Made by a program: the position numbers and the translations under genes
Shown: positions 28,355-41,501 of the stretch, piece by piece
How the letters are laid out: every line of letters starts with the position of its first letter
How positions within the stretch are numbered: the first letter of the stretch is position 1
Assembly: GCF_001311985.1 (NCBI RefSeq)
Contig: NZ_BBCJ01000016.1
Coordinates: 1 to 64,000, forward strand
Source: Geotalea toluenoxydans JCM 15764
Lineage (GTDB): Bacteria > Desulfobacterota > Desulfuromonadia > Geobacterales > Geobacteraceae
Reading direction: 5' to 3'
Length of the DNA stretch: 64,000 nucleotides
Notes under the pieces: generated by a model
Told to the model about the DNA's origin: nothing
The model's database searches: none
Seen by the model: only the letters and a program-made list of their open reading frames with translations

Positions 28355-29964
28355 TTTCTCCGATCTTTTGTCTTACCAGGAACTTCGTTGGTTCTCAGCC
28401 ACTCAATCATCCATTCTTCGCCAGATTCCGGTTCATAGCGGCGGGTATCGAAACCCTCTTCCAGGGCCTCGCGAGCCATATCCATACTTTCCAAGGCAAG
28501 TCGTCGCAAGAATGGGTGAAAGTGGTACGGCAGCTTAAATTCAGCAACGTTACCGGCAAGGGCCGCCGTCTTTTCAGCAAGGCGGGGGTCACGCCCCACC
28601 CGGCGCATCAAATCTGCCACCAGGAGCAGCCGCCGGTGGATTCGTTCAACCAGGTGCGGAAAAAGTTCCTGACAAAACCGCGCCAGGATCAATTCAAGCC
28701 CCCGGGTCAGTTCTCTGCCGCTGCACCTGAGCTGGAGGTCGCGCCATTCGGCGGCATAGCCATAAACACTGCTGTCGGTCATGAACCAGCAGGAGAAGAA
28801 ATCGTCATCTGCTATTTCATCCAGACAATCATTGGTCAGGCGAACCTTCGCCTTCGTCGGTTGCAAAGGGGGTTCATAGATGGTCGGCACCAGTTGGCCG
28901 CGACTGAACATGCCGCTACGGACATAAAACTCTGCCGGCAGCTCCGTGCCGGTCTCCCTGTTCCGGTACAGTGCATCCTGCATCAGGCAAAGAGCATAAT
29001 CCGCTTCAACAGGTACTACCTCTTCCTCGCCGTGCAGCTCGGTAAGTTCTTCTTCCAGTTCTGACCCGGCCACCGAAGCACTGCCCCTGGCTCCGACTAT
29101 GCCGATCAATTCATGGATCTGCAGACAGAGAATGGCAAAGGTATCCCCACCACTGGTGCGGGAAAAAAACAGCGTACGATAGCCGTCTCCATCGGGCGGT
29201 CCGGCACAGCAGATGTGAAAGGGGAGGGAGGTATCCTGCTCTGAAAGGTTACCGGCATCGACCCCAAGAAAGGAGAGCCGGCGCAAATTTCGGGCTGCGA
29301 TACCGGCCAACGGTTCTGCAGCCTGGGACAAGTATTTTCTCAGCAGCTCTGCAGATGCTTTTTCCCTGATTCTTCCCAATGCAGCGAGTGTTGCCGGCGT
29401 TACCCCACCATCATCAAGCCTGAGCAGAATCTGCAACAAATCAACCACCTTGGGATTGCCGACTTCCGGCAGCCGTCCAATCACCATCAACCGTATTTCC
29501 TGCGGGTAGAGAAGGAATTCTTCCATAAAAGAAATGAGTCCTTCTTCACCACGGTCCAGTACTTCCGGTACGGATATGGATGCGCTATTGGCGATACCGG
29601 CGAACAAGTACGAAAAAGGAGGATGACTCACATCGACACCATAGCCTTCCAGTGCCGCCAGTATTGCCGCCTTGGCATCGTGGTCCAGGTCCCTGCGTTT
29701 CAGGGCAATCTGAATGAGCTGGTCGATCCAGACTTCATCCTCGAAAAAATCCAGAAGATAGGTATATCTTGAAATCAGGTCACCGCGCCTCTCCAGCCAG
29801 AGATTTCGCACCAGGGGGCGAAGGGCGGACTTGCCGTTTTTTTTCAGGAACCCGCCAATCTCTTCCAGCTCATCGAGACTGATATTTTCCTCTTTCACTC
29901 TTTCCAGCTGGCGAAGAATGCCACGGCGGTCATTAAGGCTTGTATCTATTTTTCGCTGGTGCAT
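28351..29964 (-). CDS. HEAT-repeat-like hypothetical protein between gyrA and gpsA
   Basis: 537-residue soluble protein with no recognised enzyme motif. The N-terminal 240 residues are repeated pairs of helices of HEAT/armadillo type (LRPLVRNLWLERRGDLISR, AAILAALEGYGV, VTPATLAALGRIREKASAE). The C-terminal half is mixed and contains YALCLMQDALYRN and VERIHRRLLLVADLMRRVG. The frame is intact and the start has GAAGGA upstream. It lies 44 bases after gyrA and overlaps gpsA, so it belongs to the origin operon; the same arrangement is known to me from Geobacter, where the protein is annotated as hypothetical. A scaffold role is inferred from the repeats only. Confidence 0.72.
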   Translation of the reverse strand: MHQRKIDTSLNDRRGILRQLERVKEENISLDELEEIGGFLKKNGKSALRPLVRNLWLERRGDLISRYTYLLDFFEDEVWIDQLIQIALKRRDLDHDAKAAILAALEGYGVDVSHPPFSYLFAGIANSASISVPEVLDRGEEGLISFMEEFLLYPQEIRLMVIGRLPEVGNPKVVDLLQILLRLDDGGVTPATLAALGRIREKASAELLRKYLSQAAEPLAGIAARNLRRLSFLGVDAGNLSEQDTSLPFHICCAGPPDGDGYRTLFFSRTSGGDTFAILCLQIHELIGIVGARGSASVAGSELEEELTELHGEEEVVPVEADYALCLMQDALYRNRETGTELPAEFYVRSGMFSRGQLVPTIYEPPLQPTKAKVRLTNDCLDEIADDDFFSCWFMTDSSVYGYAAEWRDLQLRCSGRELTRGLELILARFCQELFPHLVERIHRRLLLVADLMRRVGRDPRLAEKTAALAGNVAEFKLPYHFHPFLRRLALESMDMAREALEEGFDTRRYEPESGEEWMIEWLRTNEVPGKTKDRRK

Positions 29965-30008
29965 TGCATCCTTCAGGCGGAACTGGGCTGGATAAATCCG
30001 GAATCGGC

Positions 30009-32573
30009 TTATTCCTGTTCTTCCACCTCTGTGTCCAGGCCCCCATCAGTGGATTCGTCGGCGTCATCTTCTTCTTTCTCGGCCAGCCGGGCAACAGCCA
30101 CCACCCGTTCGTCGTCCTCAGTCACCATCAGGCGTACACCCTGGGTGTTGCGGCCAATGATTGAAAATCCTTCCACCGGCACCCGAAGGATTTTCCCCTG
30201 GTCGGTGATGAGCATGAGATCGTTTTCGTCCACCACCTGCTTGATATCGACGACACAGCCGTTACGTTCGGTGGTCTTGATGGTGATGATCCCTTTGCCA
30301 CCTCTGGACTGACAGCGGTATTCCCCCAGCTCGGTCCGCTTGCCGAAACCGTTTTCGGTAACGGTGAAGAGAGTGGAATCGGTGTACTCTTCATTGATGA
30401 TTTCCATGCCGATGACCACATCGTCATCCTCCAGGGTCATGCCCCGCACCCCTCGGGATACCCGGCCGACGGTCCTGACATCCGACTCCCTGAAGCGGAT
30501 GGATTTGCCGTTTCTTGAGCCAGCAGCACATCCTGGCGACCGTCAGTGAGCGCTACCGAGATCAGCTTGTCCCCTTCGTCAAGGTTGACGGCGATTATCC
30601 CCCCAAGGCGCGGATGGAATATTCCATAAGCGGCGTCTTTTTCACCACACCATGACGGGTGGCCATCATGATGAATTTGTCGGCGGCAAACTCTTTAACC
30701 GGCAAGATGGCGGTAATTTTCTCATTGGCGGAAAGGTTGAGCAGGTTGACGATAGCCTTGCCCCTGGTAGCCCGTCCTGCTTCCGGGATTTCATAGACCT
30801 TCAACCAGTAAACCTTGCCCGCATCGGTGAAAAACATCAGGTAATCCTTGGAAGAGGCGATGAACAGCTGCTCTACGAAATCCTCTTCCTTGGTCTTCAT
30901 GCCGGTTTTGCCCTTGCCGCCACGGCGCTGGGCACGGTACATGGTCACCGCATTACGCTTGATGTATCCGGTGTGGGAAATGGTCACCACCATGTCCTCT
31001 TCGACTATCGTGTCTTCCAGGGATATTTCCGCCGTCTGATCGATGATCTCGGTGCGCCGTCTGTCGCCGAACTTCTCTTTAAGCTCCAGAAGTTCGCCGA
31101 CTATGATCTTCAGGATCTCCGTTTCCGAAGCGAGAATCTCCTTGAGACGGGCGATATACCGAAGAATCTCGTGGTATTCATCGACGATCTTGTCCCGCTC
31201 CATGCCGGTGAGGCGGTGGAGGCGCATCTCAAGGATGGCTTGGGCCTGGAGCTCGGAAAGCATGACGGGTTTGGCATATTCGGCATGATTTGCCGGCAGG
31301 GAAAGGCCAAGCTTTTTCAGCCATTCCTCGTCGGAAAAAATCCCGGACATGAGCTTCCTTGGCCTCCGCCGGGTTTTTAGACCCGCGGATCAGTTCGATC
31401 ACGGCATCGAGCCAGTCCAGTGCGATTTTCAGGCCTTCAAGGATATGGGCACGGGCCTCGGCCTTCTTCAGATCGAAGATAGTGCGGCGGGTGACGATCT
31501 CCCGACGGTGGTCGATGAAGTGATTGATGGTCTCCCGCAGGTCAGAACCTTCGGCCGGTTGTTGACGATTGCCAGCATGATGATGCCGAAGGAGGCCTGC
31601 ATCTGGGTCTGCTTGTAAAGGTGATTGAGAACGATCTGCGGATTCTCGTCCTTTTTCAGCTCGACAACGACCCGCATCCCTTCACGGTCCGATTCGTCCC
31701 GCAGGTCCGAAATACCTTCGATCTTCTTTTCCCTGACCAGTTCGGCGATCTTTTCAACCAGCCTTGCCTTATTCACCTGATAGGGAATTTCGGTGACGAC
31801 TATGGATTGGCGCTCGGTCTTCTTATGGGTTTCAACGATGGCCCTGGCACGCATCTGGATGATACCGCGGCCGGTAGAGTAGGCTGAAAGTATCCCTTCC
31901 CGCCCATAGATAAAGCCGGCGGTAGGGAAATCAGGCCCGGGAATGAGTGCGATAAGTTCCTCGAAAGTCAGCTCGGGATTGTGGATGACGGCAACGATAC
32001 CGTCAATGACCTCCGTCAGATTATGGGGAGGAATGTTGGTCGCCATACCGACGGCAATACCAGAAGAGCCGTTGACCAGCAGGTTGGGGAACTTGGCCGG
32101 CAGAACCAGCGGTTCTTTCAACGAGTCGTCGTAGTTCGGCCCCATCTCCACCGTTTCCTTGTCGATGTCGGCAGAAGTTCATGGGCCAGCTGGTACATGC
32201 GGATTTCCGTATAACGCATGGCTGCCGGAGAATCTCCGTCAACGGATCCGAAGTTCCCCTGACCATCCACCAGCGGATAACGGAGGGAGAAATCCTGGGC
32301 CATGCGCACCAGTGTGTCGTAGACCGCCGTGTCGCCATGGGGATGATATTTACCGATGACATCGCCAACGACACGGGCCGATTTTTTGTACGGCTTGTTG
32401 TAATCGTTGCCCATGTCATACATGGCATAGAGACAGCGCCGGTGGACAGGCTTCAGACCGTCGCGCACATCGGGAAGCGCCCGTCCGATAATGACGGACA
32501 TGGCGTAATCCATGTACGACCTTTTCATTTCATCTTCTATGTTGACCGCTACCTTGTTAGTTTGAGTAAGCAT
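30009..32573 (-). CDS. gyrA: DNA gyrase subunit A (frameshifts)
   Basis: Breaks and rejoins DNA during negative supercoiling, with GyrB as an A2B2 complex. About 855 codons. The N-terminal catalytic part has [18 protein letters not shown] and the active Tyr in [10 protein letters not shown]. The C-terminal beta-pinwheel domain contains the GyrA box QRRGGKG and ends in an acidic tail. Frame changes near 32.17, 31.55, 31.37 and 30.53 kb interrupt conserved sequence and are almost certainly errors, since the gene is essential. It lies 50 bases after gyrB. Confidence 0.94.
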
Positions 32574-32624
32574 TACGACCTCTTTGCAATTGGCATATAA
32601 GGGCGGAAAAGCACCCTTGTCTCA

Positions 32625-35005
<2,381 letters not shown>

Positions 35006-35014
35006 CGTTGTCCC

Positions 35015-36108
35015 TCAATGTAGAACCTTTCCCTCTTCAATCCGGTAGGTCCTGTAGTTTTCTATTTCATCAACGCTAATATTCTGCAGAGACGTGGTAG
35101 TGATGAAAACCTGCATATCTCTTTTCTTCAGGAACTCCATCAGATTTTTTTTCCTTTCCTGATCCAGCTCGGAGCTGAGATCGTCCAGGAGAAAGATTGG
35201 CTGGCTGTGGAATTTCTTCTGCATGTATTCCGTTTCTGCCATTTTTAAGGCAAGCACATAGCTCTTCTGCTGTCCCTGGGAACCGAACTGTTTCAACGGC
35301 CTGCCGTTGAGAATGAATTCCACATCGTCCCTGTGGGGCCCTGCCAGTGTCGTTCCCCGTCGCTCTTCTTCCGTCGCTGTTTTAGCAAGGGCTTCTGCAA
35401 AAGCATCGGCACATCGCCTCTACAGTCAGCCAGGTCCATATGATAAGGCCTGTAGTTTATATCCACGGCCTCTTCATTTCCCGATATCTCGCGGTAAAAG
35501 CGTTGAAGCAAATCTCTAAGGGCATCGAGATAGGCAAGCCTGGAAAGGATGATATTTTTTCCCTGTTCGACTAGCTTTTCAGTCCAGATGTCAAAGCTGA
35601 CCTTTTCTCCCCTTTTCAGAAGCATGTTCCTGTTTTTCAGGACCTTGCTGTAAGCATGATAGACGGAAAGATAGGTGATATCACTGCTGAAGACAGCCCT
35701 GTCCAGATATTTTCTTCTCAGCTCCGGCAGGCCCTTGACCATGTTCACTTCTTCCGGAGTGAATACCACCACATTCAGGTGGCCAAAAAAATCATCTATT
35801 CTGGTAACAGCCTTCTGGTCTACCCTTATTTTTTTTCCCTGGTTATCCAGGAAAACGGCTATTTCTCTAGTTACTCCATCCCGCTCCACCCAACCCTTTA
35901 AAAGGCTGCTGATGGCGCCCCACCGCACAAGGTCGCTGCTCCTTGCCGTTTTGAAGGATTTCATGGTTGCCAGAATAAAGATGGATTCAAGGAGATTTGT
36001 CTTGCCCTGACCATTATTGCCGTAAAAAATATTGAAATGCTGTGCCGGCATCAGCATGGTCTCTTCAAGATTTCTAAACGACTGAAGATATATTTTATTT
36101 AATTTCAT
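35015..36108 (-). CDS. recF: DNA replication and repair protein RecF (frameshift)
   Basis: SMC-like ATPase that helps load RecA at gaps and stalled forks. About 364 codons. Walker A (GNNGQGKTN) is near residue 30, and the C-terminal part has FGSQGQQKSYVLALKMAE (ABC signature) and Walker B FLLDDLSSELD. One frame change near 35.39 kb. The standard order dnaN-recF-gyrB is kept, with a terminator-like hairpin before recF. Confidence 0.93.
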
Positions 36109-36124
36109 CTCAACTGTTATTTCA

Positions 36125-36156
36125 TTAAAAAGGCCACTCCTTTCGAGAGGGGCCTT
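36125..36156 (-). terminator. Terminator-like hairpin between dnaN and recF
   Basis: AAGGCC...GGCCTT with inner CTC/GAG pairing around TTTC, followed on the minus strand by TTTTTAA. It would reduce read-through from dnaN into recF. A second small stem CAGGGA/TCCCTG lies at 36159-36175. Confidence 0.6.
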
Positions 36157-36204
36157 ATCAGGGAGCTGATCCCTGTGGCTGAACCTTCTTTGATCGGGAA
36201 AATT

Positions 36205-37323
36205 CTAGAGACGCATGGGCATGATCACCGACATGAAATCATCCTTTGCAATCGGTTTCATTATTATGGGGGATAACTCATCCCGGAGATCCAGCTCAAC
36301 CTGATCATCCCGGAGGACAGTCAGAACATCGATCAGGTATCTGGCGTTGAACCTCACGGACAAGGGGGTGCCATCGTACAGAACCTCCTGCTCCTCCCTG
36401 GCATCACCCAACTCGGGATTACTGGATGAAATCTCTATACTGCCGCTTCGTACATCAAGTTTTATACCTTTGAATTTTTCACTGGAGAGGATGGCCATCC
36501 TTCTCAGTGAATGGAGTAGGGCCTCACGGGACACTGTTACTTTCTTGTCGTTGCTTGCAGGGATCACTTTGGTATAATCGGGAAACTCCCCATCGATAAG
36601 GCGCATGACGATGACCGTATTGTCCTTCTTGATTACGGCGCTGTTATCCATGAAGCCCATCATTATGTCGCCGCTTTCTTCTTCTGCAATCTTCTTCAAC
36701 TCATAAATCCCTTTTTTGGGAAATATGACCCCTTTGCTCAGCTCGTTGCTGATGGCCCCTTCAAATTCCTTCTTTGCCACTGACAGTCGATGTCCATCGG
36801 TGGCAACCATCCTGATGGCATTTCTGCCTTCTTCGCTGGCAGCTTTTATGAAAATTCCATTGAGATTGAATTTACTCTCGTCAGTGCAGATTGCATAGGA
36901 GGTCTTTTCAATCATTTCACTCAAAAAGTTGTTGCTGAGGTTAACGAAAATGTTGTCGTTTACCTTGGGAAAATAGGGAAATTCATCGGGAGAAAGGCCT
37001 ACTATGTTGAAGTGAGCTTTGCCGCAATGGATCTCTATCCAGTCATTTTCTTTTGTGGAAAAGGTTATTTCTTCATCGGAAAGCTCTTTTATGATTTCGT
37101 AAATTTTCTTTGCCGCTACGGTAATCTTTCCTTCTTTGGCAATTGTTACAGGGTATGAGCTTTTCATGCCCACTTCCAGGTCGGTAGCCGTAACATGCAA
37201 CAAGCCGTTGCTTGCTTCAATGAGGGCATTGGAAAGGATGGGCATAGTATTTCGCTTTTCGACGATTCCCTGGATCTTCTGTAAGGCTTTAGTGAATGTT
37301 TCCTTGCTGATGCTGAATTCCAT
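36205..37323 (-). CDS. dnaN: DNA polymerase III beta subunit (sliding clamp)
   Basis: Ring-shaped clamp that holds the replicative polymerase on DNA. 372 residues, intact. It opens with MEFSISKETFTKALQKIQGI and ends in the family-typical MPMRL. Internal landmarks are NTMPILSNALIEA near residue 26 and TDGHRLSVAKKEF near residue 175. GGAGG lies seven bases before the ATG. It follows the oriC element after dnaA. Confidence 0.96.
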   Translation of the reverse strand: MEFSISKETFTKALQKIQGIVEKRNTMPILSNALIEASNGLLHVTATDLEVGMKSSYPVTIAKEGKITVAAKKIYEIIKELSDEEITFSTKENDWIEIHCGKAHFNIVGLSPDEFPYFPKVNDNIFVNLSNNFLSEMIEKTSYAICTDESKFNLNGIFIKAASEEGRNAIRMVATDGHRLSVAKKEFEGAISNELSKGVIFPKKGIYELKKIAEEESGDIMMGFMDNSAVIKKDNTVIVMRLIDGEFPDYTKVIPASNDKKVTVSREALLHSLRRMAILSSEKFKGIKLDVRSGSIEISSSNPELGDAREEQEVLYDGTPLSVRFNARYLIDVLTVLRDDQVELDLRDELSPIIMKPIAKDDFMSVIMPMRL

Positions 37324-37340
37324 CTACTCCTCCATGTCAC

Positions 37341-37425
37341 ATACGAATAATATATTTTAAATCTTTTAAGTAGTAGTAGATAGTGGCTGTGGATATGTTG
37401 ATATAGTGGCTAATTAGCCGATGGT
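37341..37425. other. oriC: Replication origin core (oriC): DnaA boxes, DnaA-trio and AT-rich unwinding region
   Basis: Between dnaA and dnaN. Read from dnaA towards dnaN (minus strand) the order is ATATCAACA (37396-37404), ATATCCACA (37388-37396), a GC-rich GCCA, CTATCTACTACTA (37371-37383) and a tract of about 28 bases that is almost pure A/T (37341-37370). This matches the basal unwinding system known from Bacillus subtilis: tandem DnaA boxes, then CTA-type DnaA-trio repeats, then the unwinding element. Each box differs from TTATCCACA by one or two bases. A 12-bp palindrome GGCTAATTAGCC lies at 37408-37419. Confidence 0.72.
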
Positions 37426-37536
37426 ACGTCTTTTTTTCACTTTATAAAATTGTTGGCAATTACGACAGCTGGGAGGTTTTTAAACATCGCACTAAAATTG
37501 TCAACAGCTGTCGGTAAATATTAACAGCTTTTCCCA

Positions 37537-38873
37537 TCAACTCATCAATTCCTTCTTCATCTTTTCCACAGCGTTTTTTATCTCCAGGTCATTTTCCATC
37601 TGTTTCTCGATTTTTTTAACCGAATGTATGATTGTAGAATGATCCTTACCGCCGAATCTCTCTCCAATCTCAGGATAGGAGGCCTTGGTGAGCTCCCTGC
37701 TGATGTATATGGCTATTTGGCGCGGTATTACGAAGGTTTTCAACCTTTTGTCAGATTTTAGCTCTGATACTTTGATTTTGAAATGATCGGCAACATGTTT
37801 CTGTATCATTTCTACGGTAATATCTTTAGTTTTTTCGACAATTATATCTTTCAGAATGTCGCGGGCCATGTTCAGGCTGATTTCACTGCCGGTGAGGCTG
37901 GCATAGGCTCCAAGCCTGATCAACATGCCTTCCAGTTCCCTGACGTTGCTAGTGGCACTCGATGCAAGAAAAAGGGCCACATCGTTGGGCAGGGTAATGG
38001 CGTTCAGGTCTGATTTTTTCTTTAGGATCGCTATCTTGGTTTCAATGTCGGGAGGCTGGATGTCGGCAATCAAACCCCATTCGAAGCGCGAGCGGAGCCT
38101 TTCTTCAAGACCTGGAATATCCTTGGGAAATTTATCCGAGGTAACAACTATCTGTTTGTGTGATTCGTATAATGCATTGAAGGTATGGAAGAACTCTTCC
38201 TGGGTAGCTTCTTTTCCCGCCATGAACTGAATGTCGTCGATGAGGAGTATGTCCATTTTTCTGAACTTATTGCGGAATTCATCCATTTTTTTATAGCGGA
38301 GGGAATTGATCATCTCATTCATGAATTTTTCAGATGAGTAATAGCAAATTTTCGCTTTTTTATTGTTTTCCCTGATCTGATTGCCGATTGCAATGAGAAG
38401 ATGGGTCTTGCCGAGCCGACGCCGCCATAAATGAAAAGAGGATTATAATTGCAAGCCGGGTTGTTTGCCACTGCCTGGGAAGCGGCATGTGCAAACTGAT
38501 TGCTGGCACCGCAGACGAAGGAATCGAAAGTGTATTTAGGGTTGAGATTGGTATTGAAATCAACATTCCTGGTGGAGTCATTTTCGATCTTGTCGGTAGT
38601 CTGGAGGTCGACCTTTTTTTTCTCCACCTGGGATTTTTCCGTTATTTTGAAATCAACTTGATATTTGATGTTGGTAAGAGAGGATATTGCCTCTATAATG
38701 ATTGAAAGGTATTTTTCAGTGACCCATTCCTTGATGAATTTGCTGGGAACTTCCAGTGTCAGATTGGTGTCACTGACATTGTGGAAATGAATTGGTTTGA
38801 TCCAGGTGTTGTAGGTCTGCGGAGTTAGGACCTTCTTTATGTTCGATTGGGCTTCAAGCCAAATCTTTTCCAT
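37537..38873 (-). CDS. dnaA: Chromosomal replication initiator DnaA (frameshift)
   Basis: ATP-dependent initiator that binds and opens oriC. About 445 codons. Domain I spans about 1-80 ([19 protein letters not shown]). The AAA+ domain opens with [19 protein letters not shown] and the Walker A region GGVGLGKTH, which is split by a frame change near 38.41 kb. Walker B is LLIDDIQF. Domain IV carries [16 protein letters not shown], the DNA-binding signature that reads DHTTV in most homologues. The minus-strand orientation away from rpmH is the usual divergent arrangement. Confidence 0.95.
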
Positions 38874-38913
38874 TTGAATATGACCTTCTTGGATAGGTGA
38901 CTTTTAAACAGAT

Positions 38914-38922
38914 TTATCAACA
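38914..38922 (+). promoter_or_regulatory. DnaA box upstream of dnaA
   Basis: TTATCAACA, one base from the consensus TTATCCACA, lies about 40 bases upstream of the dnaA start. A degenerate inverted copy (TGTTGAAAA) follows at 38925-38933. It could serve autoregulation of dnaA or origin function. Confidence 0.55.
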
Positions 38923-38957
38923 GATGTTGAAAAAAATAAACATATTAATTTCAGTCT

Positions 38958-39014
38958 GTTACATTTCTAAAAGGAGAGATATTTTGATCTAGCCGATGGT
39001 GGTTGAAATGTAAC
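38958..39014. repeat. Perfect 10-bp inverted repeat in the dnaA-rpmH gap
   Basis: GTTACATTTC (38958-38967) and GAAATGTAAC (39005-39014) are exact inverse copies separated by 37 bases. The spacer holds TAGCCGATGGT (38990-39000), which also occurs on the other side of dnaA at 37415-37425. The remaining gap has AT-rich sequence only. Confidence 0.65.
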
Positions 39015-39066
39015 AAAGCTACCCTTAATTTGCAAGGTAAATTTTCCAAAAGGGATAAATAATTCA

Positions 39067-39095
39067 TTGACAAATCACTGGTATTATGTTTAATT
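39067..39095 (+). promoter_or_regulatory. Promoter of the rpmH-rnpA-yidD-yidC run
   Basis: TTGACA at 39067-39072, a 17-base spacer and TTAATT at 39090-39095, about 57 bases before the rpmH ATG. Confidence 0.5.
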
Positions 39096-39158
39096 TTACA
39101 GCTTATTTTTAGATAACATTACCAATCACCACATGTAAATATAAGGAGCTTTTTAGAG

Positions 39159-39308
39159 ATGAAAAGAACATTTCAACCAAGCAATGTTTCCAGGAAAAGA
39201 ACCCACGGATTTCTTGTCAGAATGTCGACCAAGAACGGCAGACTCGTTATTAAACGACGCCGGGCTAAAGGGCGCAAAAACCTAGCGGTATCAATTGCAT
39301 CCAAATAA
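39159..39308 (+). CDS. rpmH: 50S ribosomal protein L34
   Basis: 49-residue basic ribosomal protein. It starts [20 protein letters not shown] and ends in [16 protein letters not shown] lies 11 bases before the ATG. It overlaps the start of rnpA by 14 bases. Confidence 0.96.
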   Translation: MKRTFQPSNVSRKRTHGFLVRMSTKNGRLVIKRRRAKGRKNLAVSIASK

Positions 39309-39654
39309 TACCCGAAATTCATTTACAAAAGACGAAAGGCTGTTGAAGCGATCCCAGTTCCTGCATGTTTCAGATGCAGGGAAGAAGATCCATACAGCTC
39401 ATTTTATCATTTTGGGTTTAGTCTCAGCTGATTTGACAAAAATCGGGATTACTGTCAGCCGTAAAGTAGGAAATGCCGTTTGCAGGAACCGTATCAGGCG
39501 GCTGGTTCGTGAGTTTTACAGACTTAATAAACAACATTTTGCTGTTGCTTATTACAATATCATTGCCAAGAGAGGTGCAGAACAGCTGAATTATCAGCAG
39601 GTTTGCAGGGAATTGGCTAATGCTCTGGAACGCCTATATATAAAGCCATGCTGA
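39295..39654 (+). CDS. rnpA: Ribonuclease P protein component
   Basis: Protein subunit that helps the RNase P RNA mature tRNA 5' ends. 119 residues. The start is TTG at 39295, inside the end of rpmH, as often in this gene pair. The signature [24 protein letters not shown] sequence appears as [18 protein letters not shown] near residue 55. It overlaps yidD by seven bases. Confidence 0.93.
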   Translation: MHPNNTRNSFTKDERLLKRSQFLHVSDAGKKIHTAHFIILGLVSADLTKIGITVSRKVGNAVCRNRIRRLVREFYRLNKQHFAVAYYNIIAKRGAEQLNYQQVCRELANALERLYIKPC

Positions 39655-39860
39655 GACAAACAGCTATTCGCGCCATTCGTTTTTATCAAAAGTTTATCTC
39701 CCCTTACAAGGGAGCCTCCTGCCGGTTTTATCCTTCCTGTTCAGATTATTCATTACAATCCTTTGAGAAGCACGGATTACTGACCGCCCTGTGGTATTCC
39801 GTGCTGCGTATTCTGAAGTGTCATCCCTTTCATCCGGGTGGCTATGATCCTGTTAAATAA
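39648..39860 (+). CDS. yidD: Membrane protein insertion efficiency factor YidD
   Basis: 70-residue membrane-associated factor that aids YidC. The family core [19 protein letters not shown] carries the three conserved Cys, and the end reads [13 protein letters not shown]. It overlaps rnpA and lies 22 bases before yidC. Confidence 0.94.
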   Translation: MLRQTAIRAIRFYQKFISPYKGASCRFYPSCSDYSLQSFEKHGLLTALWYSVLRILKCHPFHPGGYDPVK

Positions 39861-39882
39861 CTTTCTGGTTATTGGAGTAATT

Positions 39883-41473
39883 ATGGAAAAAAGAGTTGTT
39901 ATTGCCGTTATTTTATCCATAGCGGTTTTGTATGCTTTTTCGTATATGTTTCCACCGCCGGTAGCCAATCTGAAAGAAAAGGCCAGGCCGGTTGCAGCTG
40001 TGCAGAGCCAGCCTTCTTCTGCGAAACTTTCTGCCATCAATAGTGTTCCTGTAGCAGCAACTCCACAGGCAGGTCTTGCTGCTCGTAACATTGTGGTGGA
40101 TACCGATTTGTTTATTGCCGTCTTCTCCACGAAAGGGGGCGGTCTCCAAAGCTTCCAACTGAAGCATTATAAAGACAAAGCGGGGGCAGTCGGACGGGAT
40201 ATCGTCCTTAAGAACGAGTCAGATGCTGACAAGCTGTCCCTCTTGAGTGAAGGAAAAAACTTTGGACTGGAACCGAACCTGGTATTCCAATCCTCAGCCA
40301 AGGACACAAAATTGGCTGGAACCGAAAAATCTTCCATCGAATTCACGGTTACCTCACAGACTGGTGTCATACTGAAAAAGGTCTACTCCTTTTCCGGTAA
40401 TGGTTATGGCATCAATCTTCATCAGGAATTGATCAACACCGGTTCGTCACGGGTTGAAGGAGCCATTTCGCTGGTAAACTACAATCGTCTGGTTGCAGAG
40501 GCTGGCGATGGTAGATATGAAGTATACGGTCCCGTCACAATGGCTGGTGATAAAGTAATAACCGACAAGGTCTCCGATATCGCGAAAGGGCCGAAGCAGT
40601 TCGACAATAATGTTTCATGGGCTGCCTTTGCCGACAAATATTTCATGGACGCCGTCATTGCCGTCAAAAACAGCATAGCTTCTGCGCGTGTAGCTAAAAT
40701 AAGCGACAATTATGTCCAGACTAACGTCACGTCTTCACCACTTTCCCTCAATCCGGGGCAAAGTGCTTCAATTGATTACCGCCTTTTTTATGGTCCAAAA
40801 GATCTGGATATTCTTAAAGCCCAAGGAAGCAGACTGGAAGAGGCCATCGATTTCGGCTGGTTTTCTGCTTTAGCCAAGCCGCTTCTTCGTTCAATCAAGT
40901 TCTTTTATTCCTATACACATAACTATGGCCTGGCATTATCATCATTACCATCATCCTCAAGGTGCTTTTCTTTCCCCTCACCCACAAGAGCTACAAGTCA
41001 ATGAAGGAGATGCAGAAGCTGCAGCCGAAAATGGCCGAGCTCAAGGAAAAGTTCAAGAATGATCGTGATGCCATGAACCGTGCCGTGATGGATCTTTACA
41101 AGACCCACAAGGTTAATCCGATGGGGGATGTCTGCCGATGCTTGTGCAGATCCCCGTTTTTTTCGCTCTTTACAAGGCCTTGATGTTTTCCATTGAACTA
41201 CGCCATGCACCATTTGTGCTGTGGATCACCGATCTCTCTGCCAAGGACCCCTATTATGTAACTCCCGTCATCATGGGTGTGACCATGTTCATTCAACAAA
41301 AAATGACTCCTACCAACATGGATCCCATTCAAGCAAAGATGATGCTGGCCTTGCCGGTCGTCTTCACCTTCATGTTTCTCAATTTTCCTGCCGGTCTGGT
41401 ATTGTACTGGCTCATCAACAATATTCTGACAATTGCCCAGCAGGCTTACATCAATAAGTCTTTGCCTGCCTGA
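39883..41473 (+). CDS. yidC: Membrane protein insertase YidC (two frameshifts)
   Basis: Inserts and folds inner-membrane proteins, alone or with Sec. About 530 codons. It has an N-terminal anchor ([19 protein letters not shown]), a large periplasmic domain (about 55-330) and the C-terminal five-helix core with [39 protein letters not shown] and [19 protein letters not shown]. Frame changes near 40.93 and 41.14 kb split the core. I chose the ATG at 39883, with TTGGAG upstream. No jag gene stands between yidC and mnmE. Confidence 0.93.
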
Positions 41474-41501
41474 GCAGACGTAGAATACCGGGTGAAAAGA
41501 G

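Noticed and set aside
37388..37404. Origin placed in the dnaA-rpmH gap instead of dnaA-dnaN
   Set aside because: The rpmH side has one clear DnaA box and no trio or box tandem, while the dnaN side has the full ordered set. The first may still contribute.
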